NCBI GenBank assembly: GCA_958295665.1
Contig: OY282560.1
Coordinates: 21,101,653 to 21,165,652 of the forward strand
Reading direction: 5' to 3'
Origin: Tipula vernalis
Lineage: Eukaryota; Arthropoda; Insecta; Diptera; Tipulidae
DNA length: 64,000 nt
The position numbers and the translations under genes were made by a program. Positions 21,781-33,412 of the stretch are shown here, in pieces (positions within the stretch are counted from its first letter, which is position 1; each line of letters opens with the position of its first letter). Below the pieces are notes generated by a model that saw only the letters and a list, made by a program, of their open reading frames with translations, had not been told where the DNA came from and searched no databases.

Positions 21781-23699
21781 AGTGATTGGGGTCGGATGTA
21801 TTCGAGCGATAACATTAATTCTATGTTTCACTTATTTTATGAGTGTTTATACTCTATTCATAACAACTGTGTCCCGGTAAAACGAGTACTGGATGGCCAA
21901 TCTGCAGCTCCTTGGTTTAATTTTGAAATTGCTCATAGAATGTTACTTCGGGATCAGGCCTTTTCTAAATTTCAGAAAACTTCCGATATAAAATACCGCA
22001 AAATATACCAGAATGAGCGAAATTGTGTTACTGATTTGATTAGAGCCGCTAAACAAAATTATTATTTTCGTAACCATAAGCTAACCATGGCAAGAATTTG
22101 GGGAAATATTAATACGATTGGCATAGGGAAAAGTAGATCTAATGTTTTAATTGACATGGACCCTGCTGTAGTAAATTCTTATTTTTGCAACATACCTAAC
22201 AAGTCGGTTGTTTTCCTCTTCCAGATTGTAATGCTACAAGTAGTTTCACTTATAATTTGTCTTCAGTTAGCTGTGTAATGGAATTAGATATTTTGAAAAG
22301 TATTTGCAGCATAAAATCTAACGCAGCTGGTCATGATGTAATGAATCTAATTTTTTTAAAGAAGATATTACCTTTTGTTATCTCACCGTTAACGTACTTA
22401 ATAAATAATTGTATTATGCGATCTGAAATTTCTGATATATGGAAACCCAATTTAGTGATTCGGGTTAAAAAGAAACAAAATAATGACTCGCTGGATAATC
22501 TTAGACCAATCAGTATGGTATCGGTATTATCTAAAGTTTTCGAGATTCTAATTCGTGATCAAATTAACGACCATATAAAAAAATATAAATATTTAACACA
22601 GTTTCAATCGGGTTTCCGTAACAATCATAGTACAAGCACCGTTCTTCTTCAAGTTATCGATGATATTGCATATCATTTTTGAACAAAGCAACTCTTTTGT
22701 TGTACTAGTATTGCTCGATTTTTCCAAAGCTTTGACTGTTTAAATCATAAGTTACTTTTGCAAAAGTTGATTCTTTATTTTAACTTTGATAAAACTGCGC
22801 TTAAGCTTATGTATAGTTATTTATCGGATAGATATCAAAAAGTCTTAATAAAATATCAGTTGTCTGATCCACAACGTATTCCTTCTGGTTTTTTTCAGGA
22901 AACTATCCTTGGGCCGTTATTATTCTCCCTATTTATCAATGATCTACCGAAGGTCTTGAAATATTCGAAATATCATTTGTATGCAGATGATTGTCAAATT
23001 TACCTCGGGGGCGTTAAGGATAATATATCTGAAACCTTTAATAAAATTAATAATGATTTATTCAACATATTAGATTGGTTTATATCTAATGGAGTCTCAT
23101 TGAATATTTCAAAGACGCAGGCAATGTTCATTTCTAGGCGTGATTTTTTAGTCATTCCAGATATATACATTGATAATAAAATAATCCCATTTCAAAATCG
23201 CGTTAATAATTTAGGAACTTTTATTAACAATAGATTCACGTGGGATTCCCAGATTATCAAGGTTTGTCGTAAAATCAACTCTACATTATATGGATTGAAA
23301 CTCCATAATAACATTTGTCCTAAAACCGTCAGGATTTTACTTGCTAAAACGTTGATAATCCCCCATGTATTGTATTGTGAATTTTTTTACATTAGTTGCG
23401 ATTGTAACTCAAGGGAAATTTTGCAAGTAACTTTGAACAACATAGCCAGATACGTCAATGGATTGAGGAAATGTGATCATATCTCTGCTAAGTTTGGAGA
23501 ATTATTTGGTTGCACAATGACTCAATTTTTTTATTATAGATCATTATTGCTCCTCTATAAAATTATCAATAATCAAGTTCCTGTTTATTTATACAACAAA
23601 ATAAAAATTGGTTCAGCTCGAAATGGCAATATAATACTGCCGGTTAACCGTTCTAATGTTTACAACAACTCGCCACTATTTACTAAGTTTACAAGTTGA
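21778..23699 (+). pseudogene. LINE reverse transcriptase, interrupted
   Basis: Three successive frames carry the RT domain. 21778-22278 is the linker. 22257-22682 has NLRPISMVSVLSKVFE and FQSGFRNNHST (RT motifs 1-2). 22758-23699 has IPSGFFQETILGPLLF, the catalytic LYADDCQIYLGG and the thumb region to the C-terminus. The first catalytic aspartate block (usually LDFSKAFD) falls in the broken stretch 22683-22757, where the reading frame is lost. The copy is therefore inactive. Confidence 0.85.
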
Positions 23700-24152
23700 A
23701 ATCAGGTTCCGGTGGAGATTAGAAGTGTTAAAACTTTTGCTAGATTTAAAGTTTTATTATTTGATTTTGTTAAGAATGAATTGAAATTATTTTTGTATTC
23801 TTTTTTTTTTTTTTTGTATTCATTATGTAAGTGTGTGGGATAGAAAAGCGATGCTTTATCCAGGATTAATTGATAAATAAATAAATAAGTGAATTTTATT
23901 TTATTGTCGGAGACAACATGAAGTTATACGCACTCAAATATTTACGAAACTCGTCAAACTAAATTTTCACGTCAGATTTATCTTCCTATTTTTGGAGACT
24001 AGTGAAAATTTCATTTCACTTGAACAGCGCACTAGGCTTTAGCCTGTAAAACACATTAAAATAATCTTTAGGATCAGTTGCATGCTTATAGGGTGATTAG
24101 ATGAATTAAATAATTAATTCAAATTAGAGTAAAAAAGAAATTATTTATTATA

Positions 24153-25042
24153 TTGGGTATAATGTAAAAGTAAGTTCAGTTTTTTGGTTAAAATTTCATA
24201 TTTATTTAGCAAGTATATAAAGGTGGTACATTATTCAAAGTATGCTCCATCAGAAGCCACAACCTTCGCCCATCTTTTAGGCAATTCACGGATTCTCTTT
24301 CTGTAAAAGTCGTCATCTTTTGATACTTTCATAAGATGTGAGTCATAAATCTTGAAGGGCTGACTGCATCGACCGGAATAAGTAGTAATCCGTAAGTAGT
24401 AGTAATTAGTCCTGCCCTTCTAGATAGGTTTTAACGACTCTAGCAGTATGTGGTTTTGCGTTGTCATGCTGCAAAATCAGTTTATTGTGTATATTCTCCC
24501 ATTTTGGATCAATTATCTTGAACAGCTCGCTTCAAACGTATTAATTGCCGTCAGAAGGTTTTAGTAGCTCGGAATATACAACGCCTTTCATATCCCATCA
24601 AATACAGAGCATAACCTTATCACAATGAACATTTCCCAACCAATTTCCAAATTTTTGAACCATCCCCATTCTGTATAGACGTTTACTGACAACGGATTGA
24701 TCCACACAAGCTTCTGCCAATTCTTGTTGCGTTTGTGTGTTGTCTTCATCCAATAATGCTTACAATTTTTCATCTTCAAATTTTTTCGGTCTTACTTTAT
24801 GTTGTGCGTCTTCAACATTGAATAAACCTTCTTTAAATTGCCTAAACCACCTTCTAAGCTTGTACAAGTAAACGATGACTTTCAGCAGCGCTTTTCTATA
24901 ATTCCTTTTTAAATCGAATAAAAAACTGTATTGTTTATGTTTAAGTCAAATGTGGGTTATGAAGGAATAGATTCGCACAATACACATAAGAACAATTACG
25001 CCATCTATTAGTAAAACGAAACTTACCTTTACATATACCCAA
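24153..25042 (-). mobile_element. mariner element with both TIRs, internally decayed
   Basis: Ends are inverted copies: TTGGGTATAATGTAAAAGTA at 24153 and the reverse complement of TTGGGTATATGTAAAGGTAA ending at 25042. Each is flanked by TA, the mariner target. Minus-strand remnants include a WFRQFKEGLFNVEDAQH block and a PKKFEDEKL block at the N-terminal helix-turn-helix, then a DEDNTQTQQELAEA segment. The C-terminal IRELPKRWAKVVASDGAYFE is followed by a stop. The 890-bp length against the usual ~1.3 kb, together with missing catalytic D blocks, shows an internal deletion. Confidence 0.9.
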
Positions 25043-27595
25043 TATTATATTAGTATAACTGAGAGGTACAAGGAAGGTACTCCAGATGTACCTCATCGAT
25101 TGTTTCGAAGTTTTGCAATGTTAAAGAACACAAAAAAATTTGAGTCATAAGGAGCTAAAACTGCCCCCAATATTCGAACCCCTAAACACATTTCTATAAA
25201 TATCTCGTAAATCATTCAAAATTATTTGATAAAACAAAGTGGAAAATTTTCGTTATAAAAAGTACAATGGTCAATCGGACCTTAAGGGTTCCATCTCCTA
25301 TTTTGTAGGTTGTGAAAATACATATTTTCGGGGGTAGTTTTTATCCCTCATATTGTATTAGCGTACACCACTGGAATCTTGCGGTTTTAGTTGTAAAAAT
25401 AAGGTTTCTTCTGAACAAAAAACCAAGATTTTCAAGAAATACTGGTCCTTAGGAAATTATAAGCAACCACTTTTCAGCAGATTCAATATATTTTATATGG
25501 AAAACAAAAGAGTTATGTTCGGAAGAGGAAATTGGTTTACGAAATAGACTACGTCGATTGGTTGCCTGTTGAAAATTTTTCCTCAGAAAATGGTCGTAAA
25601 CTCGCACTGAAAGGGACTTGATGATTATATTTCAAAAATTGGAAAATTTTTGACATTTCACATATGGTAAGTGGGGTGTAATTTAAAGGACTTTGTTTTT
25701 TGTAAATTTATTAGACTGTCAAAAATTGAAAAAATATTTCATTTATATCACAAATGATGTGTCTTTTTAAAGGGATTGATGAGTATATTTCAGACTCTGT
25801 ATTATTTTTAAGTGATTAAGGGAAAACATTCCCGATGTACAAAAATTATTGATTCCACCAAAATCAAGCTTATATTACAAAAAGTTATTTTGTTGTTAAA
25901 TTGACTTTATCTAGCTCTTCTTGGAAGAATCCTTTGGATGCATCGTCATTTGCGACGCATAACAATTCTTTATTGTCTCAATAAGCCATTTGTAATCCCA
26001 AATTAAAATCATTTACCTAAATTAATCACGTTTGTAAATAAAAGAGCATAAAAGCTATCAATTTGTACAACATTTCCTCGCACGTAATACACATGTACAC
26101 AAAAAACCTATCGTATTTCAATCAAAATAATTTTGCAACAAAATATTACGGGCAAATAGCAACTAAACAGCACAAAAGACCCACAAAAGTCAACTTTCAT
26201 CATTTTTATTTCCATATATACATAGAAATGGATTCCAAAAACATTTTAAAGGAAATAATAAATGAATTTTTAGATACCAAAACTAGAAAATAAAAAAGGA
26301 TCGGAAAATTTATAAATGAAAATTACCTTCTATCAAAAAAATATGTCAACCCTTCTCTTATTTCTGTTATTTAAAATAAATAATTTTTTAATTTTTCATT
26401 TTCCGTTTTATAGATTCAAAAAATTCGAGACTCTTCTTCATTTTAAAACAATTTTCATGTATTTTCATTAATATCGAATTGTTTTGTGAACAGCTTTCAT
26501 CAACAAGTAGTAATTGGAAATTTATTTTTATAGGGCTCAGGTGAATATCTGCTAAGCTTAATGAGATTATTTGTTTCATTTAATGTACACATATATGTAA
26601 AATGTGGTTTTAATGAGATTTTGATTTTTGGTTTGATCTAAATGGAATATGATGTAGTAAATACGTCGCAATCCCAAAATCGAGTAAGATTTTATAAGAA
26701 GGTTTATGATTTTGTAAAATATTTGAAATTTTACAAAGGTGACCATTGCATTAAAATATCGTTTGTATTCTGTCGCTCAAATAACCTTTTTTCTTATCTC
26801 CTTACAAAATAAGGACCTTTCTATCTAAAATTTTCATCTTCCAGCAAAAAGTATTTTCGTTTTTTGCATATGGGGGTCTGACGTTCTGTTTTTCAAATTA
26901 ATATTTTCTTCTGATCTTTCTTTATAGATATAAATAGGGAGGCGGTGTAGGTCATTGAGAATATTTTTTTAGAACAATAAACTTTTGTTGCTGTTATTTA
27001 TTTTTCATTTTAGCTTTTTGTTGTGTATCTTTGTATGTGTACCTTCGTATTGTTATTGAAACTTAATAAAATATTTGATTTTGTTGTTGTTGCTGTTGTT
27101 AGTGTTAAGCACAACAAAAAAAAAATGATTTTGTAGAACAAAAGGTAAAATTGGATTTGTGAAATATTTTATATATTTTGTGAAAATTGAAATAAATTTA
27201 TTTACTTTATTTTATAAAATTTCAATTTGGGCTTTTTAGAGTATTAAATTCTATCCCTTTTTACTCTAATTTAATACTTTTGTGAAATACGGCCACCATT
27301 GATTTTAGATAGCACAGGTAATATTAGGGAATTAAATTAGTTGCATGGCAAAAGAAATAAGAGCTATGTAAAATACATAAAATTGTACAAAATTTAATTC
27401 TCAAAGATTATTTTCAATTCGTTTTAGGTCAACGAATCGTCAATTCGTATTGCAATTGTCACCACAAGGAAAATATACCGGAAAATTTCTCCCATCTATT
27501 GACAACCTATACAGTTCCTTTAAACACTTTTAAGATAATCGAATTGCCCGACGGCTGTAAATTATAGCGTCTCAGAAGACTGGCAGCCCGTTTGA
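25043..27595. other. Intergenic sequence, no gene supported
   Basis: Short AT-rich open frames only (for example 26063-26293 plus and 26388-26579 minus) with no motif. Poly-T and trinucleotide (TTG) runs occur at about 27000-27110. No paired transposon ends were found. Confidence 0.45.
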
Positions 27596-27744
27596 ATTAG
27601 CTCATTAGCTCAGTTCATTAGCTTATTAATTCTAATTATTGGCCATAATTTTAAAACCTCCGCGCCTTTTGGTCTTAATAGTGTATCTGGGATCCAAGCT
27701 AGACCATACAATATTGAAAGATACATTTTAACATACGCGCATTT

Positions 27745-28363
27745 TTACCAATAAATTTTAATTTGGTGAAATTTTTGTAAGTCTTGGAGCGACATATAAA
27801 AAACTACCGTACAACTGAGGTAATTCGAAATTTGCACCCATAAAGTTGTCGGAAACCACTTGTATGCGGACAACCCTCTTGTGTGCGGAGTTTCTTGTAG
27901 ACAGCCTTTGTCCCAAAGCATACGAAGATGCATAGGTTAGTTTTTATTGGGCTCGACCACGGATTTGTTGTGTGATATAGAAAGTTCTACAAAAATTAAT
28001 TCCAACGCAATGGAATGGGTATGCTGGCTCCACCGGTTCCGGCGGTAATTTTGCCATCCATTGCATTAGAGGCTTTTCTCGGCGACAACGAACAAAATAT
28101 CGAAATATCTGGGCTGTCAATTTTTGATCAATGATTGGCCAAAATAACTCACAAACGGCATGCATGTGGCGCGATGTGCAGATACTTTCTGTGAAAATGA
28201 GTAAGCAGAGTGGCAGGGAGGAAGATTTCATAGAATATAGCAGTGCGGAGAACTGCTTCCTACTGGTGACCCGAATAAGGCCTCTCGCGCCGAGGAAAAC
28301 TGATACACTTCTCAACTGGTTTGAATTAATAATGAACTCCTTTAATCGTAGTCCATTCTTCAC
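27745..28363 (-). pseudogene. BEL/Pao integrase fragment
   Basis: The frame 28363-27944 carries the segment leading into the integrase: FLGARGLIRVTSRKQFSALL (usual FLxxxGxLRVGGRL..). It also has degenerate HHCC zinc-binding sequence ending in CRREKPLMQWMAKLPPEPV and AYPFHCVGINF (the first catalytic D region, here N). In a different frame at about 27850 the motif VVSDNFMGANFELPQL marks the second catalytic D (VxSDNGTNFxGA..). Frame changes and substituted residues show a dead copy. Confidence 0.8.
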
Positions 28364-28555
28364 CTCCGGAAACCATTCAGATTACACAATAAGAACAGGC
28401 ATTGTGAAACCTTTATCGAAGTCCTGGCATTTCAGAGGCCCTGAGATTCGGTCATAGTTTCACCGGCATCTGCGGATCCAGGAAGTTCTACGCCTCCACC
28501 CGTATCAATATCTCCAAACATAAATCGAGGAATGGAGTTGAAATTCAAAGGGTTT

Positions 28556-29140
28556 TCAAATGACAACCCGTTTCGTCAATTTGGATTGGCTTAAGAACTG
28601 GTGTACCCGAAATTGAAAGTCACCCTTCTTGGGTTGCCAGAAAATATACAACATTTTGATGTATCCCTCATTATCGAATTGCCTCAATTGTACACTATGT
28701 TGTTGGTACATCAGTGATGAAATCTGGACAATTGCCACACTATTTCCTTTCTTTCTAAGTTGCATGTACCTTCCACATGAATAACCACCTTTATAATTGA
28801 AGTCTACTTTGGTCACTTTTAAGGAGTTGGATCCAGTTAACATGTCATCGAGATACATGTTATATTGAGTTGCTCCGCCGGCTGCAGGGAACTTGGTTTG
28901 GTTGACAATTGCACATTGTAGGAGACGGCGGGTGGCAAGAAATAGTGCTGCGGAAATGCCGTAAGTCACTGTTTTCAGACGAAAACTCTGAAGAGGCTCT
29001 AGATTGCTATGCCAATAGATCATCTGGTAATTGGAGCCTCCAGGTATCTGGCAATACAACTTGGGTACATCTGTGCTACATGCATATTTAAATGAAATAT
29101 CATTGTGGACCACTGGTCCCACCATCAAAATGTCATTCAA
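28556..29140 (-). pseudogene. BEL/Pao reverse transcriptase fragment
   Basis: The 194-residue frame starts in the middle of the RT. It contains the block before the active site (FRLKTVTYGISAALFLATR, where BEL/Pao has LxTVTYGxxxAPFLATR) and the catalytic MYLDDMLTGSNSL (Y-x-D-D). It then runs into a C-terminal region whose end (LSQSKLTKRVVI) corresponds to the linker after RT. The N-terminal third, with the first catalytic D, is missing or degenerate upstream of 29140. Confidence 0.85.
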
Positions 29141-29387
29141 TGAACTTGATTAGCCGTCAAAGACTACTCATAACTTTGCCGTTAAATTATCCGGCTTTAG
29201 TACACAGTGATGGGGCAGGTAATAGTTGGATGCTGGAATTTCATCATCCGGTACTCGTTCCATATGTCCACGTGCTAAGTATTTTTCTATGAACCCCCGG
29301 AACGGCCTATAATTTAAAAAATAACCGGAAATAACCAATTGTATGTATAAAATAAGAATAACTATTACGCTAACTGAGAGGTTTATA

Positions 29388-29404
29388 AATAGTGACCCTG
29401 AAGT
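29388..29404 (+). other. Primer-binding-site-like sequence (tRNA-Trp type)
   Basis: TAGTGACCCTGAAGTG matches the expected complement of the insect tRNA-Trp 3' end at 13 of 16 positions, including the central GTGACCC. Its place ahead of the gag remnants fits the start of a CsRn1-like retroelement. Confidence 0.5.
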
Positions 29405-29969
29405 GTTCCATAAAAAGGTTCGGTAAAATTAGTGGAATTGCATAATAGTGGGCCAGCCCCCACCCACGATAAGCCCACTATTGACGCAATCGTAAGGGCG
29501 CACGAGCGAAACCAATCAGTTTGCGTGATCGTGACTAAGCCCCGACCTACACCAAGCGTACTAGTTACGCAATCGTATACATCACAAAACCCAAGAAGGC
29601 AACTAGCTATATAAAATAACAGCCAGCCGTTATTTTATGGCCCATAAAGCAAGAAGCCGCCTACCAAATTAGGTCCTACCAGTAAGCCAAGAAGACCATT
29701 AAGAGAGGAAAATAAACCGCAATTCCACAATTTTCTCGAAGAGCATCGCAACCGGAAAGCCCGAAACCTGGTTGTGTTGTAAAAATAAAAAAAATTTAAT
29801 TCACGAAATCCAATCCTCGGCCCAATATGTTTGACATTGCGTGCACCCTTTTTGTGTTTTCGGCCATTTTTTTTTTTGTTTGTCTATTCACGCTTGTAGT
29901 AAAAGCAACTAATATACAGGATAAGCCGGATATCTCCTCTTCCGGTAGATAGTGCAGTGGTGAGGCAAT

Positions 29970-30665
29970 TTTTACTGTGATCGAATCAATGTTGCAAGGT
30001 CTAATTAAAGTTCGCATCGCGGCAATCAATAATGCGCAAAATATGACAAATTTGGAGAAAACTAATGGCAATTCGGAGGGCGACCAACCGCAACATTCAC
30101 AAAATCCAATAGTGTGGTTTGCTATATTAGAACAACAATTTAATGTTGTTAATTTAATGGAGCTTACCCTTATACACTATTTAAACAAGAAGTTATCAAA
30201 ATGCTTTTACATGGATTGTCTTTAGACGTGCGAAAACCATCACAACTTTTAAATATGTTCAAATTAAATTCCGGTGATAGTGTCAGGGAGTAGACAATCA
30301 GGCAGTTATGACTGGGGCGTTTACCACAATAGGTTCAAAGGGTGTTGACATTTTTCGCAAACGACGTGCATTTGAGTGTTTTGAAAAAACTGGAACATTA
30401 CAAAAGTTCACTAAGGCCAGAAATATCCTCCATAGTTCAACAAAACACCGATCCACGTTATAGACCACCAAGCCGCAGTAAGAATAACAAATACACATCG
30501 CGTTCAAAATCAAAGGACAAATCAGAGGAATGTTATTATCATAGAAAATTTAAATATAAGGCGCAAAACTGTGTTTCAAAAATCCTTCAAAAACTAAATT
30601 CCCATCAATCAGCCACGATGGATTGTGACGGGAATTTGTCTAGTCGTCTCATGCTTTTCGAAAAA
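29970..30665 (+). pseudogene. CsRn1-like gag fragments
   Basis: One frame (to 30225) contains NPIVWFAILEQQFNVVNL, the WF-x-x-LE-x-QF block found near the start of CsRn1-type gag. Another (30342-30665) has RPPSRSKNNKYTSRSKSK followed by CYYHRKFKYKAQNC, a C-x2-H-type nucleic-acid-binding finger that in this group replaces the standard CCHC knuckle. At least two frameshifts separate the parts. The 29405-29970 leader has no coding sequence I recognise. Confidence 0.65.
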
Positions 30666-30975
30666 AATAGTGACTAAATTTTTAATAGATACAGGAGCAG
30701 ATGTTTCCGCTATCCCTCTAAATGTTCGCAAGATTTCAACGCTCGATGCTCAATTCAAGGTTTTTGCGGCTAATGGGTCGAGAGTTAAAGCTTTCGGTAC
30801 AAAAATTGTACATTTAAATTTGGTTTTGAGGCGAGTTTTTTTGTGGAAATTTATTACTGCGGAATTTTTTCTGACCATTATAGGGGCTGATATTTTGAAG
30901 CATTCCGGTTTGGTTGTAGACATTCAAAGACAGAGGATTATTGATCCGTTAAAATTATTAATTCGCTTTTGTTAA
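30625..30975 (+). pseudogene. Retroelement aspartic protease
   Basis: The frame has FLIDTGADVSAIPLNVRK (the D-T-G catalytic triad with usual context) and FKVFAANGSRVKAFG. It also contains FLTIIGADILKHSGLVVDIQ, the hydrophobic I-G-A-D flap-distal block of Ty3/gypsy proteases. These three in order give a nearly complete retropepsin domain of about 100 residues. It overlaps the end of the gag frame, as expected if expressed by frameshift. RT follows within 100 bp in another frame. Confidence 0.8.
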
Positions 30976-31006
30976 TTCATCCATTTCACACATAGGTAAA
31001 ACTAAA

Positions 31007-31902
31007 TTGCACCCAAAAATTCATCAGTTGATTGCCAAATTTGTAGAAATTACCCAAAATAGAGTCGGAACCACACCGGCCAAACACAATGTCACGCATT
31101 GTTTGAACATTACCATTATCGGATTACCGAGCCTTGAATCATCACTACATTCGATCGTTATCAAATCCCTCATATTCAGAGCTTTTCTTACAAATTACAT
31201 GGCAACATCATTTTTTCGACCCTCGTTCGATTTAGTAACAGCTTATCACCAAATTCCAATAGAATCAAAAGATGTGCCTAAAACAGGCATCACCACCTCT
31301 TTCGGTCTGTTTGAATTTACACGTATGAGGTTCGGCCTAAGGAACGCAGCACAATTTTTTCAGCTGGTAATGCATTCGGTCTTATTTGGCTTAGATTTTT
31401 GATTCTATTATTTGGACGAACATCTCAAAATTATTTTTAAAAAGTTCACGGAATTCGGGCTTAAAATAAACGTAAATAAATGTGTGATCGAAAAACACGA
31501 AATTGATTTTTTGCGACACACAATCAATGCACAGGGAATACTTCCGATGCTCGAACGTATTCAAAGTATAAAACATTTCCAATGGCCATCAACGATAAAC
31601 CAGTTAATGCGTTTTTTTTTAATGGTCAGTTTTAAACGACGTTTTATTCCTGGCGCATTTGGATCCAGACACTGTTGAATTATTTTCTAAAGGGATACAA
31701 ACAGAACAGTAAAACGCAGATAGCTTGGACCGAAAATTCTATCGCGTTCGACAACAGTAAAACCAAATGTGGAACTTGTGGAATCTTTGAGCGATTTCAT
31801 GATCCACGTAGTAGACTTAACAATCGTCACTATACTGCGCACACTATTAGTTTCTTAAGCACCAAATACAAAAGCAAACGGTCACCTAATCAGCTGAATT
31901 AA
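31007..31902 (+). pseudogene. CsRn1-like reverse transcriptase and RNase H start
   Basis: Frame 31007-31402 has FDLVTAYHQIPIESKDVPKT (first catalytic D) and FGLFEFTRMRFGLRNAAQFF. The YxDD active site, expected right after FGLDF, is broken by a stop (the next frame opens with YLDEHLK). Frame 31412-31678 holds the thumb region KINVNKCVIEKHEIDFL. Frame 31675-31902 has KTQIAWTENSIAFDNSKTK, the RNase H connection segment. Nothing of the integrase is seen before 32165. Confidence 0.8.
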
Positions 31903-32165
31903 TCCGCTCTTTAATTTTGCTCGAGTGCTGAAGTTGTATAATTTTGATTTGAACGACAAGTCCGAAACGATGACCTCACAAAAAAATAACAAAACTTGGT
32001 TTTAATAATCAAATTTATTGTGGTTTTTGTTGTGCACTCCGCGACATCCGCAAAGCCAGACAGTTTTAAATATATTTGGAATAACAAACAATCAAAATTA
32101 CATTACATAACATTCAAGTATTTCTAATTTATAACGTAAATATATAAATACAATTAACGCTAACT

Positions 32166-32999
32166 ATAATAGGGAACAGCCGGATATAGTTGATCGTTCA
32201 ACTTACTGCGCCCTTCATTGTTTTTAAAATAAGAGTCTTAGAACAAATGTTGCTAAGTGTTTTAAAGTGATTCTTTAGGGTTAGAACGAGTAAAATTATG
32301 CTGACAACTTTCAGAAATTGCATAATAATAAGATTCGTTTGCCAATTAACTCAAGTTCTAATAGGGGTGAAAATTGGACAGTTGAACTGAAAACCAACTA
32401 AAAATGCAAAAAATAAAAATTTTATGTATCAGAGTTAACAAAAAAAAAAAAAAATTTAACATACAATAAATCACAAAACATGATAATTTAATTAAAATCC
32501 ATACCAAAAAATATCTCTTGTTATAAAATTTACATTTTTATTTATGACATGGTCAAAAGGTCGATAACCAATGCAATAAAACAAAAATATAAAGCGAAAA
32601 AACACAAAACCCTTTTATATCACCAACCCTTCCTTATCCACATTCATCCAACCTAAAAGGAGAAAAACTAATTTATGCTTTTTGTTTGTGGGCCCAGCCA
32701 AACACATTTCTTTTTAATTGACAAAACTTTCTAACCGTAATTAATTAAAATAAATAATTTTTTATGCTCTTTATAATTTTTCAAGAGTTTCTTCTTTTTA
32801 TAATTTATTTATAACAAAATTTCTTTTAAAATTTAACAAAATACACATTATTTTCTTGATATAGTTTATTTTAATATTATGTTTTCTTTTTAAGTTATTT
32901 AATACTCTTAAGAATTAGAAATTGTATCCAAAAATATATATATAAGTACGTAATTAGATGCAATTTTAAATACAATATATTGGAATAAAAAAAAAATAT
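32166..32999. other. AT-rich flank and Mlc-c 3' untranslated region
   Basis: No coding sequence. On the minus strand an AAATAAAC word at about 32865-32872, some 130 bp after the Mlc-c stop, is a candidate polyadenylation signal. The rest is AT-rich intergenic sequence. Confidence 0.4.
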
Positions 33000-33412
33000 T
33001 TAACCGCTCATAACCATTTTCACAAATTCCTCGTAATTTACATTACCCTGTGAATCTTCTTGATTCTGAAGTAACTGTTCAACCTCATCATCATTCAATT
33101 TTTCACCTAGTGTCGTTAGTAAATGCCGTAATTCAGCGGTTGAAATAAAACCACTGGCATCCTTATCGAAATGACGTAGACCCTCGACAAAGTCTTCAGC
33201 CGATTCACCAGAACGGGCACGTGAAATTTGTTGATAGATTGGTAAGAAGACTTCAAATGAAATTCGATCATCTGGTTTCAATTGTTGCGTGAATTTTTTT
33301 ACATCGGCTTCGGTTGGATTTTGGCCCAGGGCACGTAAACATTCACCAATTTGATTTTGTTGAATTTTTCCATCACCACGATTGTCGAACAGATTGAATG
33401 CTTCTTGGAATT
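33000..33412 (-). CDS. Mlc-c: Mlc-c shared last coding exon
   Basis: Begins after the acceptor TTTTCTAG (phase 1, so the first codon borrows a G from the upstream exon) and ends at the stop TAA at 33000-33002. It encodes FQEAF to VMSG, nearly the whole light chain. The open frame extends a further ~60 bp upstream of the acceptor, but that part (rich in F and I) is intron. Confidence 0.93.

Larger units (their letters stand above)
20560..23889 (+). mobile_element. Non-LTR retrotransposon (CR1/Jockey type), decayed
   Basis: In order, it contains the end of an ORF1-like protein, an apurinic-type endonuclease, a reverse transcriptase and an AT-rich 3' end with a TGATAAATAAATAAATAAG tail. That tail is typical of CR1/Jockey-class LINEs, which use short 3' microsatellites rather than long poly-A. 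The frame changes at about 21780 and 22255, and there is a stop near 22680. The 5' end is truncated or not recognisable before 20560. Clade placement is from motif style only. Confidence 0.85.
27600..29140 (-). mobile_element. BEL/Pao retrotransposon pol fragment
   Basis: On the minus strand an RT segment (29140-28556) is followed directly by an integrase segment (28363 to about 27600). That is the order of BEL/Pao pol, with the RNase H region between them lost. No LTR was recognised on either side. Multiple frameshifts make it inactive. It is immediately adjacent to the CsRn1-like element, which reads in the opposite direction. Confidence 0.8.
29300..32165 (+). mobile_element. Ty3/gypsy retrotransposon, CsRn1-like, decayed
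   Basis: In order there are a primer-binding-site-like sequence, gag pieces, an aspartic protease, RT and the start of RNase H. The gag finger has a C-x2-H...C pattern (CYYHRKFKYKAQNC) typical of CsRn1-type elements, and the primer site suits tRNA-Trp, which that clade uses. The integrase is absent. A short string near 29360-29375 (ATTACGCTAACT) reappears as TTAACGCTAACT near 32154-32165, possibly the two LTR ends, but whole LTRs are not recognisable. Confidence 0.7.

Noticed and set aside
28131..29091. Plus-strand open frames opposite the BEL pol
   Set aside because: Shadows of the minus-strand RT and integrase segments.
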